Origin: Streptomyces fulvorobeus
GTDB lineage: Bacteria; Actinomycetota; Actinomycetes; Streptomycetales; Streptomycetaceae
Direction of reading: 5' to 3'
Assembly (NCBI RefSeq): GCF_013167895.1
Contig: NZ_BLWC01000001.1
Coordinates: 6,448,001 to 6,512,000 of the forward strand
DNA: 64,000 bases
A program made the translations under genes and the position numbers. Positions within the stretch are counted from its first letter, which is position 1. Each line of letters starts with the position of its first letter. Below are positions 50,996 to 59,037 of this stretch, piece by piece. The notes beneath the pieces were generated by a model that saw only the letters and a list, made by a program, of their open reading frames with translations, made no database searches and was not told the DNA's origin.

Positions 50996-52363
50996 ATGCA
51001 CCTCAAGCAACGACCACGCGGCCCAGGCGCGCGTGTCGGCCCGGGCACAGCCGTCGTGGCGGTGATGACGCTCGTCGCCGGGTGCGCCGGAGCCGGCGGC
51101 ACCTCCTTCGGCGGCGGTGACGCCCTGAACGTACTCATGGTGAACAACCCGCAGATGGTCGAGTTGCAGAAGCTCACCGCCGAGCACTTCACCAAGGAGA
51201 CCGGTATCAAGATCAACTTCACGGTGCTGCCGGAGAACGACGTACGCGACAAGATCAGCCAGGACTTCTCCAACCAGGCGGGCCAGTACGACGTGGCCAC
51301 CATCAGCAACTTCGAAGTGCCGTTCTTCGCGAAGAACGGCTGGCTGCGCCAACTCGACGACTACGCCGCCCAGGACACCGCCTTCGACCAGGACGACATC
51401 CTCAAGCCCCTGCGCGACTCGCTCACCGCCGAGGACGGCAAGCTCTACGCCGAGCCCTTCTACGGCGAGTCCTCCTTCCTGATGTACCGCAAGGACGTCT
51501 TCGCCGAGAAGGGACTGAAAATGCCGCCGAAACCCACCTGGCAGCAGGTCGCCGACCTCGCGGCCGAGGCGGACGGCGCGCAGGGCGGGATGAAGGGCAT
51601 CTGCCTGCGCGGCCTGCCCGGCTGGGGCGAGGTCATCGCACCGCTCACCACGGTCGTCAACACCATGGGCGGCACCTGGTTCACCGAGGACTGGGAACCG
51701 CGCCTGACCGCACCGGAGTTCAAGAAGGCCACCAAGTTCTACGTCGACCTCGTGCGGGAACACGGCGAGGCCGGGGCGGCGCAGGCCGGCTACGCCGAGT
51801 GCCTCAACAACATGACGCAGGGCAATTCGGCGATGTGGTACGACGCCACCGCGGGCGCCGGGTCGCTGGAGGCCGAGGGCTCACCGGTCAAGGGGAAGAT
51901 CGGCTACGTACCGGCACCCGTGGACAGGACCGAGAGCTCCGGCTGGCTCTACACCTGGGCGTGGGGCATGCAGGAGGCGTCCAAGAAGCACGACAAGGCA
52001 TGGGAGTTCATCTCCTGGGCGTCCGGCAAGGAGTACGAGACGCTGGCGGGTCAGCAGGCGGGCTGGGCCAATGTGCCGGCCGGCAAACGGGCCTCGACCT
52101 ACGCCCACCCCGAGTACCGCAAGGCCGCTTCGGCCTTCGCCGAGGTCACCCACCAGGCGATAGCGAGCGCCCAGCCGCGCAATCCCGGCGTCCAGCCCCG
52201 CCCCACGGCCGGCATCCAGTTCGTCGGCGTGCCCGAGTTCACCGACCTCGGCACCAAGGTCGCCCAGGAGATCAGCGAGGCCATCGCGGGACACCAATCG
52301 GTGGACCAGGCCCTGCGCGCCTCGCAGAAACTGGCCGAGAAGGTCGCCGAGGAGTACCGATGA
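50996..52363 (+). CDS. ABC transporter sugar/polyol-binding lipoprotein
   Basis: 455 residues. Start ATG 50996 with GGGAG at 50986-50990. It has a signal peptide with hydrophobic core AVVAVMTLVAGC; the lipobox LVAGC puts the lipidated Cys at about residue 30. The mature part is a family 1 extracellular solute-binding protein (NVLMVNNPQMVELQKLTAEHF, YDVATISNFEVPFFAKNGWL, GGTWFTEDWEPRLTAPEFKKA, WEFISWASGKEYE). These resemble mannitol/sorbitol-binding SmoE-type proteins. It sits on the outer face of the membrane and delivers substrate to the two permeases encoded next; its stop overlaps the next start (ATGA). Confidence 0.93.
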   Translation: MHLKQRPRGPGARVGPGTAVVAVMTLVAGCAGAGGTSFGGGDALNVLMVNNPQMVELQKLTAEHFTKETGIKINFTVLPENDVRDKISQDFSNQAGQYDVATISNFEVPFFAKNGWLRQLDDYAAQDTAFDQDDILKPLRDSLTAEDGKLYAEPFYGESSFLMYRKDVFAEKGLKMPPKPTWQQVADLAAEADGAQGGMKGICLRGLPGWGEVIAPLTTVVNTMGGTWFTEDWEPRLTAPEFKKATKFYVDLVREHGEAGAAQAGYAECLNNMTQGNSAMWYDATAGAGSLEAEGSPVKGKIGYVPAPVDRTESSGWLYTWAWGMQEASKKHDKAWEFISWASGKEYETLAGQQAGWANVPAGKRASTYAHPEYRKAASAFAEVTHQAIASAQPRNPGVQPRPTAGIQFVGVPEFTDLGTKVAQEISEAIAGHQSVDQALRASQKLAEKVAEEYR

Positions 52364-53343
52364 GCGCCCCCGTCGGCACGCCGCCGCAAGCACCCGCGCG
52401 CCCCGCGCGCTCCACCGAACCGGCCGCGCCCGTCCGTGTCCGGTCCGGGCGGGCTCGCGCCTGGGCCACCCGCGCCCCCCTCATGCCCGCCCTGATCTTC
52501 CTGATCGTCGTCACCCAACTGCCCTTCGTGGCGACGCTGGTGATCTCGCTCTTCGACTGGAACTCGCTCGACCCCGACGATCGGGCCTTCACCGGACTGT
52601 CCAATTACCAGTCGGTGGCAACCGACGCGGCGCTGCGCGAATCGGTGCTCACCACCGTGCTGCTCACCGTCACGGTGGTGATCGTCAGCGTGGTGGCGGG
52701 ACTGCTCCTGGCCCTGCTGCTCGACCGGACCTTCTTCGGCCGGGGTTTCGTGCGCACCCTGCTCATCACGCCCTTCCTGATCGTGCCCGTCTCCGCCGCA
52801 CTGCTGTGGAAGCACGCCCTGTACAACCCGGAGTACGGTCTCCTCAACGGGGCCTGGGCGTGGATCGCCGGGCTCTTCGGCGACTCCTCACCGGCCCAGC
52901 CGGAGTGGACGTCGCAGATGCCGCTGGCCGCGGTGGAGATCGCCCTCATCTGGCAGTGGACGCCGTTCATGATGCTGATCCTGCTCGCCGGGCTGCAGAG
53001 CAGGCCCGTCGACATGATGGAGGCGGCCCGGCTGGACGGCGCGAGCCCCTGGCAGATCTTCCGCTATCTGACACTGCCCCACCTGCGCCGCTACCTCGAA
53101 CTGGGCATCCTGCTGGGCTCCGTCTACATCGTCCAGAACTTCGACGCCGTGTTCACCATCACCTCGGGCGGACTCGGCACCGCCAACCTTCCGTACACCA
53201 TCTACCAGACCTTCTACCAGGCCCACGAGTACGGGCTGGCGTCAGCCGCGGGAGTCGTCGTCGTGCTCGGCACGATCGTGATCGCCACCTTCGCGCTGCG
53301 CGTCGTCTCGTCTCTCTTTAACGAGGAGGCGAACCGCGCATGA
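52360..53343 (+). CDS. ABC transporter permease, sugar/polyol type (MalF/SmoF class)
   Basis: 327 residues, ATG 52360 in an ATGA overlap with the binding protein. About six membrane segments, for example LMPALIFLIVVTQLPFVATL, VVIVSVVAGLLLALLL and GVVVVLGTIVIATFAL. The inner-membrane EAA loop reads MMEAARLDGASPWQIFRYLTLP, the contact site for the ATPase. It partners with the next permease. Its stop overlaps the next start (ATGA). Confidence 0.94.
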   Translation: MSAPVGTPPQAPARPARSTEPAAPVRVRSGRARAWATRAPLMPALIFLIVVTQLPFVATLVISLFDWNSLDPDDRAFTGLSNYQSVATDAALRESVLTTVLLTVTVVIVSVVAGLLLALLLDRTFFGRGFVRTLLITPFLIVPVSAALLWKHALYNPEYGLLNGAWAWIAGLFGDSSPAQPEWTSQMPLAAVEIALIWQWTPFMMLILLAGLQSRPVDMMEAARLDGASPWQIFRYLTLPHLRRYLELGILLGSVYIVQNFDAVFTITSGGLGTANLPYTIYQTFYQAHEYGLASAAGVVVVLGTIVIATFALRVVSSLFNEEANRA

Positions 53344-54224
53344 CCGCCCCGGCCGCCCCACCCGCCCCCACCGTGACCCCACGCGTCCTCGCGCCCACCG
53401 CGCGCCGCGGCAACCGGCGTTCCGGCGCGCTCGGCCTGCTGGCCTGGGTGGCGGGCATCGCCTTCTGCCTGCCCGCACTGTGGATGCTGCTCACCTCGCT
53501 GCACTCGGAGCCGGACGCGGCGACCAACCCGCCGTCGATCCTGGCGCCGCTGACGCTCGACGGCTACCGGGAGTTCTTCAGCGCCGGCGCCAGCCCCTGG
53601 CCGCCGCTGATCAACTCCGTCACCGCCAGCCTCTTCTCCACGCTCTTCGTCCTGGTCCTGGCGCTGCCCGCGGCGTATGCGCTGTCCATCAGGCGGGTCC
53701 GCAAGTGGACCGACGTGATGTTCTTCTTCCTGTCCACCAAGATGCTGCCGGTCGTCGCCGGGCTGCTGCCGGTCTATCTGTTCGCCAAGAACGTCGGGAT
53801 GCTGGACAACGTCTGGCTGCTCGTCATCCTCTACACCTCGATGAACCTTCCGATCGCGGTGTGGATGATGCAGTCCTTCCTCGCCGACGTGCCGGTGTCC
53901 ATCATCGAGGCCGCGCAGATGGACGGCGCCCGGCTGCCGGCGATCCTCTTCCGGGTGGTGGCACCGATCGCGGCCCCCGGGATCGCCGCCACCGCGCTGA
54001 TCTGCTTCATCTTCAGCTGGAACGAACTGCTCTTCGCCCGGGTCCTCACCGGGGTGGTCGCCCAGACCGCCCCCGTCTATCTGACGGGCTTCGTCACCAG
54101 CCAGGGCCTGTTCCTCGCCCAGCTGTGCGCCGCCTCCGTCGTCGTTTCCCTGCCGGTGCTCGCCGCCGGTTTCGCCGCCCAGGACAAACTCGTCCAGGGC
54201 CTGTCGCTTGGAGCTGTGAAATGA
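53340..54224 (+). CDS. ABC transporter permease, sugar/polyol type (MalG/SmoG class)
   Basis: 294 residues, ATG 53340 in an ATGA overlap. N-terminal membrane segment LGLLAWVAGIAFCLPALWML, further segments through LLVILYTSMNLPIAVWMMQS, EAA loop IIEAAQMDGARLPAILFRVV. Second half of the transmembrane channel. No ATPase gene is in the operon; in Streptomyces many sugar ABC systems use the shared ATPase MsiK encoded elsewhere, which I infer here. Confidence 0.94.
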   Translation: MTAPAAPPAPTVTPRVLAPTARRGNRRSGALGLLAWVAGIAFCLPALWMLLTSLHSEPDAATNPPSILAPLTLDGYREFFSAGASPWPPLINSVTASLFSTLFVLVLALPAAYALSIRRVRKWTDVMFFFLSTKMLPVVAGLLPVYLFAKNVGMLDNVWLLVILYTSMNLPIAVWMMQSFLADVPVSIIEAAQMDGARLPAILFRVVAPIAAPGIAATALICFIFSWNELLFARVLTGVVAQTAPVYLTGFVTSQGLFLAQLCAASVVVSLPVLAAGFAAQDKLVQGLSLGAVK

Positions 54225-55210
54225 GAGCAGCGATCGTCGAAGCCCCCGGCAAGGTGTCCGTCACGACCGTCCCGGACCCGACGCCCGGCCGCCGTGAGGT
54301 CGTCGTGAAGGTCGCCTCCTGCGGGCTGTGCGGTACCGATCTGCACATCCTGCAGGGCGAGTTCGCGCCCACCCTGCCGATCGTCCCCGGGCACGAGTTC
54401 GCCGGTGAGATCGTCGGCGTCGGCGCGGACGTGACCGAACTGGCCGTCGGTGACCGGGTCGCGGTCGACCCCTCCCTGCACTGCCACGAATGCCGCTACT
54501 GCCGCTCCGGCCGAGGCAACCTCTGCGACCGGTGGGCGGCCATCGGCGTGACCGTGGCCGGCGGCGCGGCCGAGTTCGCGGTGGCGCCCGTCGCCAACTG
54601 CGTACGGCTGCCCGAGCACATCGACGTCAGGGACGCGGCGCTGATCGAGCCGCTGTCGTGCGCCGTACGCGGCTACGACGTCCTGCGCGGCAACCTCGGC
54701 GTCGAGGTGCTGATCTACGGCTCGGGAACGATGGGCCTCATGATGCTGGAGCTCGCCAAACGCACCGGAGCGGCGGCCGTCGATGTTCTCGATGTCAACC
54801 CGGACCGGCTCGCCACCGCGGACCTGCTCGGCTGCTCCCGGTCGGGCGCCGCCGCGGACGAACTGGACCAGCCGCGCGGCTGGGACGTCGTCATCGACGC
54901 GACCGGCAACGCGCGGGCCATCCAGGACGGCATCGGCCGCGTTGCCAAGGGCGGCACGTTCCTGCAGTTCGGTGTCGCGGACTACGCCACGACGGCGGTC
55001 ATCGAGCCGTACCGGATCTACAACCAGGAGATCACCATCGCCGGTTCCATGGCGGTCCTGCACAGCTTCGAGCGGGCCGCCGCGCTGTTCGCCGCCGGAG
55101 TCCTCGACCCGGCGGTGTTCATCAGCGACCGGCTGCCGCTGGAGCAGTACCCGCAGGCCATCGACCAGTTCAAGGCGGGCCAGGGCCGCAAGATCGTGGT
55201 CCAGCCGTGA
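54221..55210 (+). CDS. Zinc-dependent alcohol/polyol dehydrogenase (MDR family)
   Basis: 329 residues, ATG 54221 in an ATGA overlap with the permease gene. Catalytic zinc site: CGLCGTDLH and GHEFAGEIVG; structural zinc site CHECRYCRSGRGNLC. NAD(P)-binding loop is YGSGTMGLMML. It is typical of sorbitol, L-iditol or threitol dehydrogenases, which oxidise a polyol to a ketose. Acting between uptake and the kinase encoded next, it should produce the ketose that the kinase phosphorylates. The exact substrate cannot be read from the sequence. Confidence 0.92.
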   Translation: MRAAIVEAPGKVSVTTVPDPTPGRREVVVKVASCGLCGTDLHILQGEFAPTLPIVPGHEFAGEIVGVGADVTELAVGDRVAVDPSLHCHECRYCRSGRGNLCDRWAAIGVTVAGGAAEFAVAPVANCVRLPEHIDVRDAALIEPLSCAVRGYDVLRGNLGVEVLIYGSGTMGLMMLELAKRTGAAAVDVLDVNPDRLATADLLGCSRSGAAADELDQPRGWDVVIDATGNARAIQDGIGRVAKGGTFLQFGVADYATTAVIEPYRIYNQEITIAGSMAVLHSFERAAALFAAGVLDPAVFISDRLPLEQYPQAIDQFKAGQGRKIVVQP

Positions 55211-56157
55211 CCGGCGGCCCCGACGCCGTCCTGGTGATGGGCGAGGCCCTCATCGACCTGGTCCCCGCGCCGCCGGGGCCGGACGCCGAGGACGCGGCCG
55301 ACCTGCTGCGCGCCCAGCCCGGCGGGGCGCCGGCCAACGTCGCCGTCGCGCTGGCCCGGCTGGGGACCCCGGTCTCCTTCGCCGGGGGGCTCGGCGCCGA
55401 CGGGTTCGCGCGCACCATCGAGGCGCGGCTGGAGGCGGCGGGCGTCGGCCTGACGCTCACCGCGCGCTCCACGCACCCCACCGCCCTGGCGGTCGCCGAC
55501 CCGGGCGCGCACGGCACCGGCTACCACTTCCACCTCCAGGACACCGCCACGTTCGAGCTGCCCGAACGGACCGCCGAGGTCTCCCGTTTCGCGGCGGTGT
55601 ACGTCGGCGGGCTCGCCGCCGTCGTCGCACCGGCGGCCGAGGCGGTGGCGGCGACCGCCCGCGCGGCGGCCGAGAGCTCGCTGCTCGTCGTCGACCCCAA
55701 TGTCCGCCAGGACCGCACGCTGGGCCCGGACCACGGCCACGCCCGGCTGCGTGAACTGTGCGACCTGGCGCATGTCGTCAAGGCCAGCGACGAGGACCTG
55801 GCCCGGCTGTGGCCGGACGCCGAACCGGAGGCCACCTGCCGGTCACTGGCCGCGGGCGGCCGTCTGGTGGTGCTGACCCGCGGCGCCGGCGGCAGCACGG
55901 CGTACCCGCCGACCGGGCCCCCGGTCTCGGTGCCGGCGGTCCCGGTGGACGTGGTGAACACCATCGGCGCCGGGGACGCTTTCACGGCAGCCGTGCTCAG
56001 CGCCCTCATCACCTCGGGCGCGCACCGGGTGGGCGCCGCCCCGGCGCTCAGCCAGGAGCAGGTGCGGGAGACGCTCGCCTTCGCTGCCGGGGTCGCGGCC
56101 TCGGTGTGCGGGCGCGCCGGTACCGAGCCTTCGGTGTCGCAGCCGGCCCGTAGCTGA
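55207..56157 (+). CDS. PfkB-family carbohydrate kinase (fructokinase-like)
   Basis: 316 residues from GTG 55207, overlapping the dehydrogenase stop (GTGA). N-terminal PfkB signature GGAPANVAVALARLG with GGLGADGFA; C-terminal signature NTIGAGDAFTAAVLSAL, which carries the catalytic Asp and the anion hole. Substrate pocket residues of fructokinases such as GEALIDLVP are present. It probably phosphorylates the ketose formed by the dehydrogenase. It is the last gene of the operon; a strong hairpin follows within 30 bases. Confidence 0.92.
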   Translation: MTGGPDAVLVMGEALIDLVPAPPGPDAEDAADLLRAQPGGAPANVAVALARLGTPVSFAGGLGADGFARTIEARLEAAGVGLTLTARSTHPTALAVADPGAHGTGYHFHLQDTATFELPERTAEVSRFAAVYVGGLAAVVAPAAEAVAATARAAAESSLLVVDPNVRQDRTLGPDHGHARLRELCDLAHVVKASDEDLARLWPDAEPEATCRSLAAGGRLVVLTRGAGGSTAYPPTGPPVSVPAVPVDVVNTIGAGDAFTAAVLSALITSGAHRVGAAPALSQEQVRETLAFAAGVAASVCGRAGTEPSVSQPARS

Positions 56158-56183
56158 GCCGCAGCTCAACAGAACACCGGCCC

Positions 56184-56224
56184 GGCGGCCGGGCGGACCT
56201 GGGGATCAGGCTCGCCCGGCCGCC
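56184..56224 (+). terminator. Terminator of the polyol operon
   Basis: GGCGGCCGGGCG (56184-56195) pairs exactly with CGCCCGGCCGCC (56213-56224), giving a 12-bp GC stem 27 bases after the kinase stop codon. Confidence 0.8.
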
Positions 56225-56726
56225 ATAGCCGTGCGGCTCAAGCCGCCTTCGCACGCCCCGCCCGCGAAGGAGCGCACGAGGTCCGCGGCGGCGCGCGACC
56301 GGGTTTCGCCAGCGACGTCGCCCAGCAGATCCGTCGTAGGCGCCAAGCCCAACTCCCGCCCGCAGGCGCGCCGTTGTGCGGCCACCATCGACCGCACCGA
56401 TCACATCGGCCACGAAGAGCAGGCAGCGTGATCCGCCGCTGGATCATCTGGCGAAACCGGACTCACCGGGCGCGACTTGAACCGGGTTCCAGGCTGGTCG
56501 GATCATCCCAATCCCCGGGTCGGGTCGACTCTCGCGTTTATGCAGGTCAGAACCTCGCGGGGCTGACGCTCTCTTACTGCATCGGGCGACGCAAGCACAG
56601 CCCGGCCCTGCTTTCACCCTCATTCGCGAGGCATCGCGCCGCCCCGTGCTACTTGGCGGAGCTGGGAGGGATCGACACCGCTCAGATCGTCAAGGTCGAC
56701 ACCACTGGCCTTCTGTCGCTCTCCTA
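56225..56726. other. Gap with no intact gene; possible transposase tail fragment
   Basis: About 500 bases. The only recognisable trace is VIRRWIIWRNR at about 56428-56460 on the plus strand, which resembles the C-terminal end of IS630-type transposases (IIWRN). The rest shows no family. Confidence 0.4.
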
Positions 56727-57598
56727 GAGGTTGTCCCGTAACTGCTGGTCAGAGGTGAGATGATCTTGCCGTGGCTGGTGTGATCATGGCGTCGGAGCCC
56801 TCGTGGACAGGTCCGTTCACCGGGCTGAGTCCGCGGCAGTTCAGCAAGTTGATCACCGCGTTGCGGCGCGAGGGAGCCGATCCGGTCCGCAAGGGCCGGC
56901 CGTGGTCGCTGCCGCTCGAGGACCGGGTGCTGCTGGTGGCCGCGTACTGGCGCACCAACCTCACCCTGCGCCAGCTCGCCCTGCTGTTCGGCGTCTCCAA
57001 GTCGGCGGCCGACCGGATCGTGGACCACCTCGGACCGGCTCTCGCGCTCCAGCCCCGACGGCGGTTCCGCAAGAACACCGTGCTCATCGTGGACGGCACG
57101 CTGGTCCCCACCCGCGACCGGACCGTGGCCGCCTCCAGCAAGAACTACCGCTACTCCACCAACCATCAGGTCGTCATCGACGCCGACACCCGTCTGGTCG
57201 TCGCCGTCGGCAAGCCGCTGCCCGGCAACCGCAACGACTGCCGGGCCTGGGAAGACTCCGGCACGAAGACCGCCGTCGGAACCACCCCCACCGTGATCGC
57301 CGACGGCGGCTACCGGGGCACCGGTCTGACAATCCCGCACTACCGTCGACACAACAATGAAGAACTGCCGGCCTGGAAGGAGGAACACAACGCCTCCCAC
57401 CGCAAGGCCCGCGCCCGCGTCGAGCACACCTTCGCCCGCATGAAGAGCCGGAAGATCCTGCGCGACTGCCGACTCAAAGGCGAAGGCGTCCACCACGCCA
57501 TGCTCGGCATCGCACGCCTGTACAACCTCACCCTCACCAGATGACAGGCAAACGAGCAGGTCATCCTGCACACCTCAGATCATTTACGGGACAACCTC
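56727..57598 (+). mobile_element. Complete IS5-family insertion sequence (IS427-group-like), 872 bp
   Basis: The ends are perfect inverted repeats: gaggttgtcccgta at 56727-56740 and tacgggacaacctc at 57585-57598. Each end is flanked by TA (56725-56726 and 57599-57600), consistent with a 2-base TA target duplication. Similarity of the ends continues inward imperfectly. One intact transposase gene fills it. Size, TA target and DDE enzyme fit the IS427 group of IS5. It looks intact and possibly active. Confidence 0.9.
56771..57544 (+). CDS. IS5-family transposase (DDE_Tnp_4 type)
   Basis: 257 residues from GTG 56771; ATG 56786 is an alternative start. N-terminal helical DNA-binding region (LTLRQLALLFGVSKSAADRI). 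Catalytic residues: Asp in LIVDGTLVP, Asp in IADGGYRG, Glu in RVEHTFARMK. Cuts and joins the element ends that flank it. A single uninterrupted frame. Confidence 0.93.
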   Translation: MAGVIMASEPSWTGPFTGLSPRQFSKLITALRREGADPVRKGRPWSLPLEDRVLLVAAYWRTNLTLRQLALLFGVSKSAADRIVDHLGPALALQPRRRFRKNTVLIVDGTLVPTRDRTVAASSKNYRYSTNHQVVIDADTRLVVAVGKPLPGNRNDCRAWEDSGTKTAVGTTPTVIADGGYRGTGLTIPHYRRHNNEELPAWKEEHNASHRKARARVEHTFARMKSRKILRDCRLKGEGVHHAMLGIARLYNLTLTR

Positions 57599-57905
57599 TA
57601 GAACGTGCGCAAGAGGGAGGGGGTGCAGACGCCTTTCACTCCGTGTCGCAGGGGCGCGCCCGCGTTCGGCCGACGACGGGCCTGACCGAGAGGCCCGGGG
57701 CACGGTCGGTGCGGGAGCGGTCAGTAGTAGTCGCGTCCGGAGGGTGGCCCCCTCGATGAGGTCGCAGATGCACGTGCCGCCCTGGTGGAAGGCATTGCCG
57801 TACTCATCGTGCTGGTCACGCTGCGCCGGGTGCGGGGAGTGGCCCGCCGGGAGGTCGCTTCCTTGTTCGGGGACTTCCGGAGGTGTGGAGTCGAGGACTT
57901 GCCGA

Positions 57906-57927
57906 TTGGTATCCAATAGGTTACCAA
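57906..57927. promoter_or_regulatory. Palindromic operator in front of the ArsR-family gene
   Basis: TTGGTAtCCaATaGGtTACCAA is a 22-base dyad with 6-base outer arms and matching inner CC/GG. It ends 6 bases before the regulator's GTG start, so a bound repressor would block transcription of the regulator and the coupled gene. Self-regulation is the usual arrangement for ArsR proteins; binding by this one is inference. Confidence 0.7.
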
Positions 57928-57933
57928 TAAGGG

Positions 57934-58311
57934 GTGGACCCGTTCATCGCCCTGGCCGACCCCGTACGCCGTGACCTGCTGCGCGCACTCGCCTCCGGCT
58001 CGGCCCGAGTGGTCGACCTTGCCGCACAGCACCCGATCAGCCGGCCCGCGGTGAGCAAACATCTGCGACTCCTCACCGAGGCAGGGTTGGTCACCGTCGA
58101 GGACCACGGGCGCGAGCGCCACTACGCGCTCGCCCGCGCGGGCCTCGCCCCGGTCCGCGTCCTGCTCGACGAGCTCGCCGGGCGCCGCCCTCCGATCCCC
58201 GCGAGCGCCTTCGACGCCCTCGACCTGGAGGTCCGCAGAACCGTCCACGACCGCCGGGCCGGCACCGACGCAGATCCCGGCACCGGAAGACCTCAGGAGG
58301 AATCCGCATGA
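57934..58311 (+). CDS. ArsR-family winged-helix transcriptional regulator
   Basis: 125 residues from GTG 57934, which gives the usual family start (VDPFIALADPVRRDLLRAL). HTH HPISRPAVSKHLRLLTEAGL, wing VTVEDHGRERHYAL. No metal-binding Cys cluster (CVC) is present, so this is the non-metal subgroup that pairs with SRPBCC genes. The purine tract AAGGGG touches the start codon, leaving no normal ribosome-site spacing; the mRNA may be leaderless. It overlaps the next gene by ATGA, and is probably autoregulated through the palindrome just upstream. Confidence 0.9.
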   Translation: MDPFIALADPVRRDLLRALASGSARVVDLAAQHPISRPAVSKHLRLLTEAGLVTVEDHGRERHYALARAGLAPVRVLLDELAGRRPPIPASAFDALDLEVRRTVHDRRAGTDADPGTGRPQEESA

Positions 58312-58816
58312 CCAGTACCCCCACCGGGCGTCGCGTGACCGTCGACGGCCTGGACAGCATCGCCTTCGACCGCACCTTCCGGGCCGGCATCAAGGACGTC
58401 TGGGCGGCGGTTACCGAGCCGGACCGTCTGGCCCGATGGATCGGCGAATGGATTGGCGACCCGTCGACCGGCTCGGTCGACTTCCGGATGCTCTACGAAG
58501 GCGACGAGCACCAGGCCGAGCTCCTCACCATCCAGGAGTGCCAGGCCCCCACCGTCTGGTCCTCAAGTCGCAGGTGCCCGGCCAGGAACTCATCTGGCAC
58601 ATGACTCTCACGCTCGTTGAGCACGAGGGCACCACCACACTCACCTTCACCCAGACCGTCGGCGACGACCCAGCGATGGCGGGCGGAGTCGGCCCCGGCT
58701 GGGACTACTACCTTGACCGGCTCGTCGTCGCCGAGACCGGCGGTGACCCGGCATCCGTCGACTTCGGCGACTACCACCCGGTCCACGCACAGCACTACCT
58801 CGACATGTTCAGCTGA
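58308..58816 (+). CDS. SRPBCC (AHSA1-like) ligand-binding protein (one frameshift)
   Basis: Start ATG 58308 with AGGAGG about 10 bases upstream, in an ATGA overlap with the ArsR gene. The first frame reads FDRTFRAGIKDVWAAVTEPD and RLARWIGEWIGDP up to APTVW. From about 58558 the family sequence continues one base out of frame (VLKSQVPGQELIWHMTLTLV, GPGWDYYLDRLV, YHPVHAQHYLDMF). One missing base, probably G in the GG at 58558-58559, explains this; repaired length is about 169 residues. Members bind small hydrophobic ligands in a helix-grip fold. ArsR/SRPBCC pairs are common in actinomycetes, with unknown ligands. Confidence 0.85.
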
Positions 58817-58841
58817 GCCCGACGAGGACGCCAAGTACGAG

Positions 58842-58988
58842 GGCTGCATTTCTGTCGGACGCCGGCGGGCTGCTGCCCCGGCGCACAACCTGCAGCAGCC
58901 TCTGCCTTTCCTGGTCGGTCAGTCTGCGCACACGGACAGGGCTCGGCCACCGCACCTCCACCAGACGGCATCGGGCATCACCGCACAT
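58842..58988 (-). pseudogene. N-terminal fragment of an IS630-type transposase
   Basis: The minus strand reads VRWPSPVRVRRLTDQERQRL then LQVVRRGSSPPASDRNAA, matching the usual start of one IS630 subgroup (VRVRRLTDEE...LQQIVRRG). The rest of the gene is missing. It is a different subgroup from the intact IS630 element beside it. Confidence 0.55.
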
Positions 58989-59037
58989 CCAACCGCCCCA
59001 ACCACCAACCCGGCGAACCTATGAGGTCACAGCACTA

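Noticed and set aside
51799..52359. Extended N-terminus of the first permease
   Set aside because: It overlaps the binding protein gene in another frame; ATG 52360 gives the normal permease start with ATGA coupling.
57584..57916. 110-codon minus-strand frame ahead of the ArsR gene
   Set aside because: Its start lies in the operator palindrome, its end is inside the IS5 terminal repeat, and I recognise no family; weak candidate only.
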